A stretch of DNA of 64,000 bases from Onchocerca lupi (GCA_028564675.1 JAOVVO010000339.1:1-64000); one strand, 5' to 3'. Numbered from the stretch's first letter, positions 13,880 to 26,307 are shown. Translations and numbers: made by a program. Notes: a model not told the origin generated them from the sequence alone.

Positions 13880-14500
13880 TTTAATTAACTCAATGAACGG
13901 TCATAGTAATGCAGTTGAAGCTTTTGACGTGAGAGTGTGAAAATTTGACGTAATAGACGTAATGATGTCAATTTTGAGAATGAGAGTGTAAACTTTTGGC
14001 GCCAGAAAGTGAATTTAGTCTAGTAAGTGGGCGGTCGCATGTGAGTAAAACTTTTGACGTAAAGCACTCGAATGGCATGAAACAGTTGAATGAGTGGGCG
14101 GTCGTATGTGGATAAAAGGTTTGACGTAAAAGTTTGAATTAATGGAATTTAAACACAGATAAATTTAGTTGGAACGTGGACAGTCGAATTTGAGCAAAAC
14201 GTTTAATGTGAAAGTGTGATTATTAGAGTTTGAATACGATAAATGTAATTGAGGTATGGACGGTCGTATATGAGTGAAACTGTTTGACGTGAAACAGTTG
14301 AATGAAATCAAACAGTGGATGAGTGGGCGGTCGCGTTTGAACAAAACGTTTGACGTGAGAATGTGAACTATTAGAGTTTGAAAACTGATAAATTCAGCTG
14401 TATAAGCGTGAAATTTTTGACGTGAAACAGTTGAATCAGTGAGCAGTCCAACTTGAGCAAAGCATTTGACGTGAGACGTGAGAGTGAGTGTGAATTATTA
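13880..14500 (+). repeat. Degenerate tandem array with repeated TTTGACGT cores
   Basis: About eight imperfect copies with 60-85 bp spacing. The common unit reads GAGTGGGCGGTCG, then ATGTGAGTAAAAC, then TTTGACGTGA, followed by CAGTTGAATGA or a GTGTGAA[AT] variant. Clear copies start near 14024, 14093, 14174, 14253, 14322 and 14434. The array has much more G than its surroundings and begins about 145 bp after the receptor stop codon. TGACGT is the core of CRE/ATF-type sites, but I cannot tell function from drift. Confidence 0.8.
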
Positions 14501-14796
14501 GGGTTTTAATACTTATAGATGAGAATTGATATGGATCTATTCTTAAGCGATCAATATTTAAATATCAGAATATTTCGGTAAATCGTAAAATTAAGTTACC
14601 GATTTCATCAGTAGGAAAAATTTACTATTAATTAGTGGAAATGAGCTGAACTAATGATATGTTAAGATGTGACAAGGAGAAATTAATAAGGAAAAAAGTA
14701 AGAAAAGGTTAGTCTTACGAACCTTTTTTTTTTAATAAAAATTTAAATATGTAATTATCTAAAATTAATCGCAACAATTATGAGAAGAAATCAGCA

Positions 14797-15112
14797 ATGC
14801 GACTGAAATCAGGTAAGTTAATTTTAATGTAATTTAACTTATGATATTATTTGTTCTAGAAATTTCAATTTTTCTTTTGTCAAATCGAATCTTGAAGTGT
14901 TATCATTTAGTTAAAAAAAAAAAAAGAAAAAGAAAAAAAAAGAATTTTTCAGTATTTATAATAATTTCATTCAAATTAGTTTTTTAGTGAATAATTGTTA
15001 TTATATCATTATAATTGACAAATATGTAATTTGTTTTATTTTTACAGGTACAATTAAGGCAAGTTACTTGGAATCAGTTTACATTACAATGGTGGAAAAT
15101 TTTTTATTTTAA
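14797..15112 (+). CDS. Possible short spliced ORF (or downstream receptor exons)
   Basis: Two near-consensus splice sites frame a small intron: donor ATCAG|GTAAGTT after 14812 and acceptor TTTTTACAG before 15048. Joining 14797-14812 to 15048-15112 keeps one frame open from ATG to TAA (26 residues, including YLESVYITMVENFLF). It could be a small gene, an untranslated spliced exon pair, or downstream exons of the receptor. No family is recognisable and the length is too short for confidence. Confidence 0.15.
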
Positions 15113-15429
15113 TTTTTGAAAAAAATTTGACGAATTTTTCAAAAAAAATTTTTTTTTCCGAAAGTTTTCAATAAAATTAAAGAAATTTTTTTATACCTTT
15201 TTCTGCAAAAATTTTTTGCCGAAAGATTTCGATTTATTTAAAACGAATTTTCAATTTAATAATTTAGTAAAAAAATACTACAATGCTTACGATAATTTTT
15301 TTCAATTTCAATTTTCATTAAAGAATAATTAGTATATTAAAAAAAAAAAGAAGCATTTAAGAAATATTCATATGCTTTGCTAATATTTCAAAAATTTTTT
15401 TGCACAGAATTTTTTTGAACACTTTTTTT

Positions 15430-16050
15430 TTCACAAATATTTCATAAATTTGCAAAGCACAATATTTCATTTGTTTTCGATCATACATTTCGAATTTCAA
15501 AATCTTTTTTAATATTTCATTTGTTTTCCTCCATATATTTGGAAATTTAAAATATTTTTATCATTTCAAAATTATACATTTCGAATTTTAAAAATTTTTC
15601 AATATTTCACTTTCTCAATCACAAATTTCGAATTTCAAAACTTTTTTTAATATTTCGTTTGTTTTCCTCCAATACATTCGAAAATTTGAAACATTTTCAT
15701 CATTTTATTTCTTTTCGATTTTACATTTCGAATTTTAAAAATTTTTCTGATATTTCACTTTTTCAATTACAAATTTCGAATTTCAAAACTTTTTTTAATA
15801 TTTCATTTGTTTTCCTCCGTACATTTGAAAATTTGAAACATTTTCATCATTTTATTTCTTTTTGATCATACATTTCGAATTTTAACAATTTTTTGATGCT
15901 TCACTTTTTTTCAATCACACATTTCGAGTTTTAAAATTTTTTTAATATCTCATTTGTTTTCGTTCACATATTTGAAAATTTAAAACATTTTCAATATTTT
16001 ATTTCTTTTCGATTATACATTTTGAATTTTAAAGCATTTTTCAAACTTTT
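15430..16050 (+). repeat. Tandem satellite with about 145-bp unit
   Basis: At least four head-to-tail copies of a unit containing AATATTTCATTTGTTTTCCTC, then ACATTTCGAATTT and TTTCACTTTTTCAATCACA. Copies of the first segment start near 15512, 15650, 15796 and 15941, a period of about 138-146 bp. The array is very A+T rich with few G on the + strand. It lies between the convergent receptor and KCTD genes. The short open frame in it at 15659-15865 is a by-product of the repeat. Confidence 0.85.
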
Positions 16051-16684
16051 CGAATAAACTTTTTTTTTTTTGCATTTCTCACATTTACTTTGTACACAAC
16101 ATTCAATCTACTCAACGGATAAAAATTTATTCAAACTAGTTTCCAAAATAACAGTTACTTGTGCTAACAGATAAATAATCCCCGGTCTATTTTGATTTGC
16201 GTAAATAGCTTATTTTTAACTTCGTCTAGAAAAAAATTATTATTTTGATAGATGAAATATCAATGATAACCAACTGAAGAATATCATTATCGAATCAATT
16301 CCGAGAATTCCATAAGTATTTTAATCAAATTATCAAAACAACTTACCAAAACAATTTTGTTCTTTGCTATGATTTTTGAAATTTATTAGAAATGAAATTG
16401 AATACTTAAAGAATTAAATGATTTAAAGATTAAATTAAAAGACTAAAAGAAACCAATGAAAAGATTAGCAAAAAAAAAAAAAAGTTCAAAATTGCTAAAG
16501 TTAAACTACAAATGAAATAATCACAGCGGCAATAATCGAATAAGTATACCATCGAATTTATATTTATACATATTTATATCAAACAAATTAATCAATATTT
16601 TATAGTTCTAGCAATTAAATAGAGCAATAAGAGTATAAATACAGTATGAAGAAAATTATAAAAACTTGCTAATTGATCAATTGT

Positions 16685-19600
16685 TCATAAATTACTAACA
16701 ATTGGACCATTTTCTATACGTTTTACGTGAAATTTTTTCGTCTTATCACTTCGTGCTATTTCATAACAACAATTATCGTATAAACCGGTCTGTAAACTGG
16801 TTGATATCTTCTGAGATGATAATGGTGTATCATTGTGACATGCTTGAATATTTGATCCAGCAAAGAAGATTTCGATCGATTCACTGCGATTTTCATTTTT
16901 ATCCGCATCTATCAAACTATATACTATCTGTAATTATATCTTTAATAATAGGAAATAATTAATGAATTAGTCATTTAATAATCGATAATCAATGAATCGA
17001 TTGTTTAATTATCAACAATGGCAATGAATTTTTTAGTGTAAATGTTGTTTTGTAGAAATGATATAAGGTTAATAATATTAAAAAATTTAAAGAAAAAATT
17101 GAAAAAAGTTAAAATTTTCGGAGAGGAATTGGAAAATTTTAATTGATGTTAACTTGAAATTGTATAAAAACTTTGTTTAAATCTTTTCTAACTTATCGCA
17201 TTTTTGTCAGTGAAGTTGATCAATTTATTGATTGGCAATTATAAAGTAATCAATTCAGGAAATTACTTAGTTATCATGAAATTTGAATGCTCCTAAACTA
17301 AATTTTGAATTAGAAGTTTAAGATCTGAGACTTTTCGATTTCAATATTTGGGATATTAAGATAATTAAGTGTTAATGAACCTAATGGTTCGTTCAACAGG
17401 TTTAATTTCCCTTCATTGAATTAGAACTTATTTGTTCCATGAAGCGATCATATTTTCATTAAAATAAAATTTAATATATCATTAAATGGTTAAACTGAAA
17501 ATTTCCTTCTTGTTCAAAAATTAATTTTAAATTTAAAATTCAAATACCGGTAATGTTGAAATTTCATCATAAATAGTTTGCACAATAGCCTTTAGCGTCA
17601 TTTGCTCATTATTACTATGATCAATGATAATTTTATGACCATCATCAGCTCGTCCAATATGTACGACATGCCTTAATGTTTGCTTTAAATTTAGATATTT
17701 TCATTTAATTCGATTTTCATTAATTCAATTAATTATTGATTTATCAAATTATTGTATAAAAATACTATAACTTATGAACAACTATCACATTTGCGAAATA
17801 TCCTAAACCAAATCTTTCAAATGTTGCCTAATATCTTTGAACTTCTTGTCGCATTAATGATATGAATTATGAAAAAAATAACGAAAACGAACAATGAATG
17901 TTTCAATAATGAATTTTAGTTATTTCTTGCAGAAATTTACAAAATTTATGGAATTCATACAAAATTTAGAATTTTTCAAGGCAAATATACAGCATTAAGT
18001 TATCAAGTATTTTATGATTCGTATAAACATTGAATTATTTTATAATTTATAAATCTTACGCTGTTTGTATCAGTAAAATCGAGATATCTGATACTAGAAA
18101 TATGATAGAATAATCAAAGCGTTTGTATAATAGAAATTTATAATATTTCTCAATCAAATGAATCATTTATCCATTACTTCAGCACAATGATCTTTGTTCC
18201 TTCATCTTCAATCTGCTAAAGAGCACATGTGAATTGTCTAAAGGGTTGTAAAACATGTTATTTATCTGGAATGTTGTAAGGACTAAGGCTTGCATTGTTT
18301 GAAATCGTGAGCATTGTTTATCTCTTACCTTCTGTCCTACTAATCAAATCCTTTATACAACATATTGTAAGTCATAACTTACTATAAGACGAAGGATTAT
18401 CGATATAGAAAGGAACTTCTAGAGATCACCGTATCAGTAATTACTCAATCAATCAACTTAACATCACTCAATTCATTTCAGCAATTAATACTTTCCAATT
18501 CAATCCAACCACCTATTACTACAACCAAGCGATCAATTACAATCATGAAATCATAGACGAAGAATCATTTCTCCGTTAACCAATGAAAATTCATCTCTGT
18601 CATAAAAAAAAAAAAAAAAAAAAAAAACTTTGCCTTTTCTCACCAAGATTTGTTTCTGTCACAATATAGAAAACTTTCGCAATAAATTGACTATTTGATA
18701 ATTTATATTACAATATGATATGATTATGAGTATATCAAATAACATTTGAAAGATTTAGTTCAGAATAACTCAGAAACGTCATACAATCCTATTTCCCGTG
18801 ATTATTAAGTACTTGGATTATTAAATGAATATTTTATATGATTTCATCTTGCATTAACTATGCATAAATGTTGTTGAAGCTAAAATAATAATATTTAATC
18901 AATGATATTCTTCAAAATAATAATGATAATTTCATTATAACTATAAAACTTCAGGAAATTATTTTTTATCATAATTTTATTGTTTCGTTAAAATTTAAAA
19001 TACTTGAATTCATTCGGTGCACCAATTTCAATTTTATCCTTGCTATGTTTTCTTGATAGCTTTCTTGAAAGTTGTTGCATCACTGCTTCATCGTTGTTAA
19101 TAGATTTTTGTGGAAGTGGTGGTGCTATTGTTGCTTTAAAATTTGCAATCATCGCATAATTTATATTGAATAAGAAAAATTTTTAAAAAAAATTAGATTC
19201 GTGTTTTTTTATTCTAATTATTTAGTCATTTATTTTTTGCAAGTTCAAAATTATAAGCTGATAATTATTATTTGTTGACTTTTTTCATTATTATTGATAA
19301 TAATAGTAAACAAATTAAGCATTCGATATGAACTAATCATCCGATTGTTTTCTTCTATCTATCAGAAGAAAATTGAAAACTTACAAATACTATAATAGTG
19401 CATGAATTTGAATCAATACATTAAATAAATACGAGACTTTAAAATTTTTAAATTAAAATAACTAATTCATAGGAAATCTTACGAATGGATAAAACTGGTG
19501 TTGTTGTCGTTTCTTTCATTAATGACATATTTTTGAATTTTTGTGTCGAATAATGTCCACTTATTGAATTATATGATTTGATTGATGTTTTTGATGGAAT

Positions 19601-20444
19601 GAAATTTCGTTTCATATAAGATCGAACTTTCTCAACTACCTTAATTAGTTCAGGAAGTTTGTAAAATTGAGCTTCATAAATAATTAAGTTTAATTTATAA
19701 TCATCAACTGGCAATGGATAACTTTTTCCATGACGTAAATAACCGAGAATTACGGGAAATATATCGCCATCGCGATCGAGAAATAGATGACCATCCTGAA
19801 AATTTATGCTTATTTTGTGTTTATTATTGATTGTAAATTAATGGATTTTTAACCATTTATCAGAGAATTAATAAAATTTGGAAATTCATCTATGACTTGT
19901 TTTCCAAACTTTGAAGATTAGTTGATAATATTTTATTGAACTGATTAATTTAATTGTAGAAATATCGGTTATATTTCGCGTCTTTTTTTAGCTTTAAAAA
20001 TAAGACATTGATAGATTTGGTTCGAGATTGAGATATTGATTGATTAGGTCATTGCTATTTTGGAATGGATTTCAAAATGAATTTCACGTAGGGTAAATTA
20101 TAAGATAAATATTACTACACATGAAATAATTAGAAATTGAACCATGCTAAGGTCTAGAGATTTTGAAGCTACTTCAATTAGCTGAAAAATTTTTTAATTT
20201 TATTGATTTTCGAAACTTTATTTGATAATTAACTTTGATTTTTTTTCTTTTACATTAAATTATCAAGATTATCAGTGAGATTTCAAATTTAATATTGAAA
20301 AAAACAAATTACTGAATCCAGTAAATGATCCCATTTTGCATTAAATAATTGCTGAAAATAGGAACCATTGATCGAATTGAGCGTTGTTATTTTGGTTTTA
20401 AACAAACGTCCGCCAATATCCAAAACAATGCACCGTTCATCCAT
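16685..20444 (-). CDS. BTB/T1 (potassium-channel tetramerisation) domain protein, KCTD-like
   Basis: Five exons read right to left: 20444-20313, 19795-19483, 19133-19004, 17671-17548, 16927-16685, giving 313 residues with all phases consistent. An in-frame TAA directly precedes the ATG, which fixes the start. The N-terminus MDERCIVLDIGGRLFKT matches the opening strand of the T1/BTB fold. Across the first junction comes DGHLFLDRDGDIFPVILGYL RHGK, then LIIYEAQFYKLPEL: the KCTD pattern of F[IL]DRDG, F..IL.YLR.G and EA.FY.L. The T1 domain covers roughly residues 4-95. The C-terminal part (about 190-313), containing VVHIGRADDGHKI and IEIFFAGSNIQACHND, is not a channel: no membrane segments are present. 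KCTD proteins usually form oligomers and serve as Cullin-3 ubiquitin-ligase adaptors or G-protein partners; that role here is inferred. The subfamily is not assigned. Confidence 0.85.
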
Positions 20445-20599
20445 TTAATCTTCTACCTATATCTATTATGAAATTAAATTTAAATTTGATCAAATTTTTT
20501 TCCGTTTTTTTTCTTTTTAATTAAAACTTTTATGCGCATTACAATTAACTTAAAATTAACCCGAGAAGTTATTGATGAATTCCAACTACCGTAATTTAT

Positions 20600-21600
20600 T
20601 GCAAAAATTGCAAGCAAAGTTTGTCAGGTTAATAGTTAACACAATCCAAATACTGCACAATTATTTCGAACTAAAAAGACAGAAAAATAAGTTTAGTTCA
20701 AATTTTGAATGATATAAATGCGAATATTAGATTACTGTAACAATATATTGGTTATACAGAAGCACTAATTACTGTCGGTTATCGTAGAGACTGTTAAATG
20801 GGAAATTCAATAAATCTAAGCTGATGCGAACAATCATTTCGAAGAAGGCGGAAAAAATCGGTTATAGTTGAAATTTAGAATAATATAAACCCGAACATTA
20901 AGATACTGTAACAATATATTGACTATGCATTGACCCTCACTACTGTAAATTGTCGTAAGGACTAAATTTAAATGAAATTTTGAAAAATCCAATAGGTCTA
21001 AGATGAGTAGAATTCCCAAATATGCAATCATTTCGAACTAGAAAGGCAGAAGAAAGTGATTATGGCTGAAATTTCAAATACAAATAAGAAACCGTAACTA
21101 TATCTTAACTATAGATGAATCCTAATTACTGTAATTGTCGTTAAAATCACAAAAAGAATGCGAGCATTAAGATACTGTAACGATTTATTAACTATACATT
21201 AGCCCTAATTATTGTTAATTATCACTAGAGGTAGTAAAAATCCAAAAAGTCTAAGACGATGCGTAAAATTGCCAAATATTGCATAAATTATTTCAAATTA
21301 GAAAGGTTGTAAAAATTAATTACAGTTGAAATTTCAGTACAAATGAGAATATAAGATATCGTAACTCTATCTATGCTAGCTATAGTGAGAATATAAGATA
21401 CCGTAACTATATGTCAGTTACAGAAAAATTCTAATTGCTATAAGTTTTCGTAAAGATTATGAAGGAAATTGTAAGAAATTGAAAAATTCAAGATGATTGC
21501 GTAAATTTCTCGAATATTGCATAATTATTTCGAACTAGAAAAATGCAAGAAATTGATTATAGTTGAAATTTCAAGTGATATAAATGAGAATATAGGAGAA
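20600..21600. repeat. Degenerate tandem repeat, unit about 170-250 bp
   Basis: The recurring order is: ATTTCGAACTAGAAAGGCAG, then GATTATAGTTGAAATTTCA, then ATA..AAATGAGAATAT.AGA, then TACTGTAAC, TATATTGACTATA, CTAATTACTGTAA, GTCGTAA, and AAAATCCAA.AAGTCTAAGA. Anchors (ATTTCGAACTAGAAA and variants) are near 20665, 20835, 21030, 21290 and 21525, so five copies are visible. It sits upstream of the KCTD-like gene. No coding capacity. Confidence 0.8.
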
Positions 21601-22679
21601 GTTTGGTATGCCTGGGTAAACTTCTCAACCATTCTTTAACACCCCCAATTTAATACCCACTTTCGAAGGTAAACATCACACTAGATTGATTCATCGTTCA
21701 TTTCAGTGCTTGAGGAAAAATTAAAAAGTTTAGTTAGCATTTTGAAAAGTTTGCGAATTTGTTAACTAAGTAAATATGATACTTATATATCATATGCATA
21801 ATTAATGATAGCATATATTCAAGATTACGCATAATTATTTCCTAAAAATTGACGTATAATATTGAATTTTACCATGTATTGTAATTTTGATTAACACACC
21901 TTTAATAAACATTTTCGATGAAATGAGTAATTTGGAATATATGAAATATATTAAGAAATTAAAATACACAAGTTATCACCTCAAAACTTATGAAATGTTA
22001 CAGCATCAAATTAATTGATACGCAAATTAGCAATATCTTATGTCCATAAATCAAAGATTGATTGATCAGTATATATTTGATTGATTGGCAAATTGACTGA
22101 TTGACCAAGTTGACATAGCTTTGTAATTTTTTTTTCATGGTAGAATAAAGTTTCGGTAATCAAAAAAAAAAAAAAAAAAAAAGAGTTTTAGAATTTTCTC
22201 TTTTTTTATTTGGAACAATTTATTGAGATTTTCATTTAATGGCAAATTCTTCTATAAAAAATAGTCAATTTACAAGAAAAATGAACAATTTTCTGTTTAA
22301 ACTTTAGTTTAATATAATTTCTAGACAAACAAAAATTATATATGAATACACTGATTATACTATTTTGCAAAATCCAAATGATCATTAGTGAAATTGAAAT
22401 TTTCAATTTTCTTTCCAATATTAAATAAGATGTCATAGTTTGGGAATTTATGCCTTCTCAGGAATCTGGAAATTTTCAATTTTTGGATATTTTTGAATTC
22501 CAAATACAGATTTTAATTATTTCAATACAACAATTGTTATCATTGCTAATAATTGCGTCAATTGTTATCATTATTAATAATATCTCCATCATATCCACCG
22601 ATAACTCAAAATCTCTTCAACTTTGCAAAATTCATTTCACACAAGTTTTGATTTTACGCAATTTTATGGAATGTAACGG

Positions 22680-23360
22680 TAAGAGACTGAAAAAGAGAGA
22701 CTTAAGGATTGAAAAAGAGATTGAAAAGAATTTGAAAAAGAGAAAAGTTGGAGGTTGAAAAAAGAAATAAATTGATGATAATCACGGATAATATTATATT
22801 TCCGTAAAATGAATATCAAAACGTAAAAGACATTTGTTAATGAGAGATGCAAGAATTGGGAGAAATTCGAATAGATGATTAAGTGAATATGTATAAAAAC
22901 TTTCTGTTATATTGAAATCGGGATAATAAGATGAGAAGAGTATTTGTTAGTGATGAGATGCAGAGATTGATAAGAATTGCGAAATGGATGCTATTAGAAA
23001 TAAAGGAAAGAAAATCGTTAGGTGATGGTCATGAGTAATGTTTTGGTTAATTGGAAGGTCTGGGTATGGGGAGTGTTTTGAAGGCAGAGATTGTGAAAAT
23101 TGATTTGGATTATATATAATGTTAGGAATTAGGAAAATAATTAAGTAATTATGAGTAGAGTTCTTTCAGTCATCTGAAAATTAGGACGAAAAGATAGTTA
23201 TGAATGAGGAAGTGTAGAGATTGATTAGAATTGTATGAAGAGGAGAAAAAATATAATTAGAAATGAGGAGATATAGAGATTGATAAAAAATGTGAAAGAG
23301 GAACGAAAATATAATTCTGAGTGAAATGATATAAATATTGATGAAAATTGTAAATAAAAT
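22680..23360 (+). repeat. Purine-rich degenerate tandem repeat upstream of esterase D
   Basis: Many short imperfect copies built on GA[GT]ATG[CT]AGAGATTGATAA and AATTG.GAAA[GT]A with roughly 55-75 bp spacing. Clear copies lie near 22960, 23215, 23270 and 23330. The + strand is strongly purine-biased. This explains long pyrimidine-derived open frames on the minus strand (for example 23181-23510), which are not genes. Confidence 0.65.
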
Positions 23361-23469
23361 TGAAGATAAAATCAAGCTCATACTTTTTGATAATATCCAT
23401 ATTATGCATAATTGTATGAAAGTACTATTACTTTCATTGATTATCATCGGAATTTTATTTCTAATTATG

Positions 23470-23499
23470 TTCTGATAATTCAGAGACATGCAACAGTAA
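23470..23499 (+). promoter_or_regulatory. Candidate leader-splice acceptor and three-codon upstream ORF of esterase D
   Basis: GATAATTCAG ends at 23483 and looks like a nematode splice acceptor, leaving a leader of about 16 nt before the esterase ATG at 23500. Within it, ATG CAA CAG TAA (23488-23499) is a complete mini-ORF whose stop codon directly abuts the main ATG in the same frame. If the transcript starts here, initiation must skip or restart past this mini-ORF. Confidence 0.4.
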
Positions 23500-26307
23500 A
23501 TGAATTCCAAACTAGCTGAGTTGTTATCAGTTCGTTGTTTTGGTGGATATCAACGAATCTTCTCCCATTACAGGTATATTAGTGACTGTAGGCAAAATAG
23601 GAAAGTGAATTAAAGGATGAGATTAAGATATTGATAATTATTGTTGGTTTATCATAATCATGAATTTGGTAGGATATTCGGGAATTTTCTTTTATGAGTT
23701 TGAAGTGCAGTCATAAATTATAAACTGATAAATACACAGAAAGTAATCGTTCCAGAACTTAGACTTATTCTTGAAAATTAAAAATGACGCGATTTATTTC
23801 TTGCTTATTTACTCCAAAATTTTATGAATTTATAATATTCGATTTAAATTTTTTTTTTTTTGACTTAAATTTAGCCAAAAAGATTAAGATTCACATCATT
23901 AAATTTTATTGTGAGTCTTTTTTTCAACTTCTTCAAACACAAATACTGGAGTGGTGCTGTTAAACGCAATGTTTGCAGTAACACACTGAAATGTACGATG
24001 AAATTTGGTATTTATATACCAGATTCAAAGCTTCATGAAAAAGTACCGGTTTTGATGTATCTTTCAGGTAGGTTATCTTAGTAATATATGAGATTTTTAA
24101 TTAAAAAAATATGGTAAGTCCATACAGTAGTTGTCAGCTTCATAAGTCAAACACTGAGAAAAAATATTTTTAGAATTCTGTCTTTTTTCTAATTCTTAGA
24201 ATATTTTTTTTTTCTTTTGTCTTAAACTAACTAACTTCATTTGTTCCATTTTGTAGACAGCACAGTTCTGTCCGTCGATATATCAGCTTCCTCAAAATAT
24301 TTTAATTCTTAACTTAAATTTAAATTAGAAAATTCGACTCAGTTGAAGCTTAGTTGTTAAGGTCCTCAAATGGTTGCAACTAAAAGAGCTCTTAAAGTTA
24401 GAATTCTCGTGATAGCGTTAACGGTTTCGTTTTTGTTGTGAAAAAAAAAGTTATTCCTTCTTTTTAGCGGATAGTTTGCAATAATTTTTCAACTTTTCTT
24501 TCAATTCATCTCACAAAATGTAAACCTCTTCAGGTCTTACATGTACCGAAGCAAATTTTATCGAGAAAAGTGGTTTTCAACGTGCTGCTGCAATGTACAA
24601 AATGATAGTTGTAAATGCAGATACCAGTCCGAGAGGTGTAGACATTCCCGGTGATTCTGACTGTTGGGATTTCGGAAAAGGTTTTTCATTGTACTATTTT
24701 CCATATCTTTTCGTTTAAAACTTTCACTTCAATTAATCAACAATTTATTTAGTCGGTTACAGTTTTGATCAGCAGTAAATGAAAATTGGTTTTTGTTTTC
24801 GAGGAAATTTCCAAACCGCAGCAAATCTAGTTTTTCTTTTTTAATTTTTAAAATTTCGCAACTTGATTGTCCAAAATTAGAATTGTTTTTTAAATTTACT
24901 TTTAAATGATTTTGCCACATAAATGATGTTCCAGGTAATTCCAGTTCTTTTTTTTTAGGTGCTGGGTTTTATGTGGATGCAACCGAACCAAAATGGAGAG
25001 AGCATTACCGAATGTATTCGTATATCACAGATGAATTGCCTAATATAGTGCGATTGAATTTTGCGGAATGCGATCCATATCGATGGGGAATAATGGGACA
25101 TAGTATGGGCGGACATGGAGCAATAGTAATCGGTCTCAGAAATCCAGAAAAATTTTTAAGTATCTCAGCATTTGCCCCTATTTGTAACCCGATGAATTGC
25201 AACTGGGGAAAGAAGGTTTGTTTTTAATATGGATAGTATTGACTAATGAAATGTTATCAGTTATGTGCAAATATATAGATAGATTTATGTTCCTGCGCCG
25301 AAAGAAATATAAGCATTAAAATTTTTCTGTGGGTAAAGATTCTCTATCATTATTTGGATTCTAAAAACCATAGAAAGAAATCGAAAAAAGGAAAGATTTA
25401 TTATTGTTTCTGAAATTGTTTTTGGACATTTTGTCAATCATATACAACAAATAACAGAAAATTTTTTCCGAGTATGATGATGACAGAATTTTTTATTCCC
25501 TTCTTTCCGAAATTTTTTATGTTGCCTGTAACATTTTTGTTTCCGTACTGTGAGCTCTTTTTACATTGATCGTGTAAATAAAAGATGATGAGAAAAAAAA
25601 AAAAAAAAAAACAGAAAAGAAAAACTATTAGCCTGTTCCATGAGACTTAAAAAAATTTTTTTTATCTTATTTTTATTAAGTTTTTTTTCTTCTTTTTTTT
25701 GTTTATTATGATTCTAATAACGCAGTTTAACTTCTTGCAATTTTTTTAGCACTGTAAAGTGATAACGATGATTATAGGCATTTCTTGGTTATCTCGGTCC
25801 ATCGAAAGAAAACTGGGAAGCTTATGATTCTCTAGAAATTATCAAAAATTATAACGGAAAACCAAGGAAAATTTTGATCGATCAAGGTACAGCGGATAAT
25901 TTCTTGGAGCAGGAGCAATTGTTGCCACAAAAATTGGAAAGAGTCAAGAATAATAATGTATTCTTTGATTCATCATCCTCTCATTTTTTATTCAATTGCT
26001 TTTTGTCGTTTGAAGAAACAAATCAATTTTTTGAAATTAATTTAAAGCCTAAAATGTCCATTAATACAGAGCTGAATAATATTGTGAGGAGTGATGTAGT
26101 TCAAAATGATGTTAAGCTTTATTTTGTGTTTCAGTATATTATTTTTTGCGATCATCTCCATCATAAAAGACTACTATTTTTCAGGTTCAAATCGAAGTAA
26201 GATATCAGGAAGGTTATGATCATTCCTACTTTTTTATAGCATCATTTATTGAAGAGCACTTCGCATTTCATTACGAAATTTTATCCAAACAAAATGCTTT
26301 ATTATAA
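23500..26307 (+). CDS. ESD: S-formylglutathione hydrolase / esterase D
   Basis: Six exons: 23500-23573, 23979-24067, 24534-24680, 24959-25215, 25778-25957, 26185-26307; 289 residues, close to the usual 280-odd for the family, with consistent phases. It hydrolyses S-formylglutathione to formate and glutathione, the last step of glutathione-dependent formaldehyde detoxification, in the cytosol. The short first exon supplies the conserved opening RCFGGYQRIFSH, which joins to LKCTMKFGIYIP. Next come YLSGLTCTEANFI, ADTSPRG and DFGKGAGFYVDAT, all hallmarks of the enzyme. The alpha/beta-hydrolase triad is visible: Ser152 in GHSMGGHG, Asp about 229 in DQGTADNFL, and His262 in GYDHSYFFI. A candidate trans-splice acceptor and a mini-ORF precede the start. 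The next gene on the same strand begins 1.16 kb later. Identification is secure; only UTRs are uncertain. Confidence 0.96.

Larger units (their letters stand above)
20445..23499. other. Divergent intergenic region between KCTD-like and esterase D genes
   Basis: Shared 5' region of two divergently transcribed genes. About half is tandem repeats (listed separately at 20600-21600 and 22680-23360). Between them (21600-22680) is ordinary A+T-rich sequence with a 20-base poly-A run near 22162-22182 and short chance open frames. No exon could be supported. Confidence 0.6.

Noticed and set aside
17672..17683. Upstream acceptor (TTTAAAG) for KCTD exon 4
   Set aside because: It brings an in-frame stop after two codons; the acceptor ATTAAG before 17671 keeps the frame.
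23875..23978. Alternative 5' extension of esterase exon 2 from a TTTAG acceptor
   Set aside because: The sequence stays open (…KHKYWSGAVKR) but has no start codon and does not match the family. The short exon 23500-23573 supplies RCFGGYQRIF and joins in phase at 23979.
25874..26200. 108-codon frame at the end of the esterase gene
   Set aside because: It reads through intron 5; the true junction is 25957 to 26185, which restores the YDHSYFF motif.
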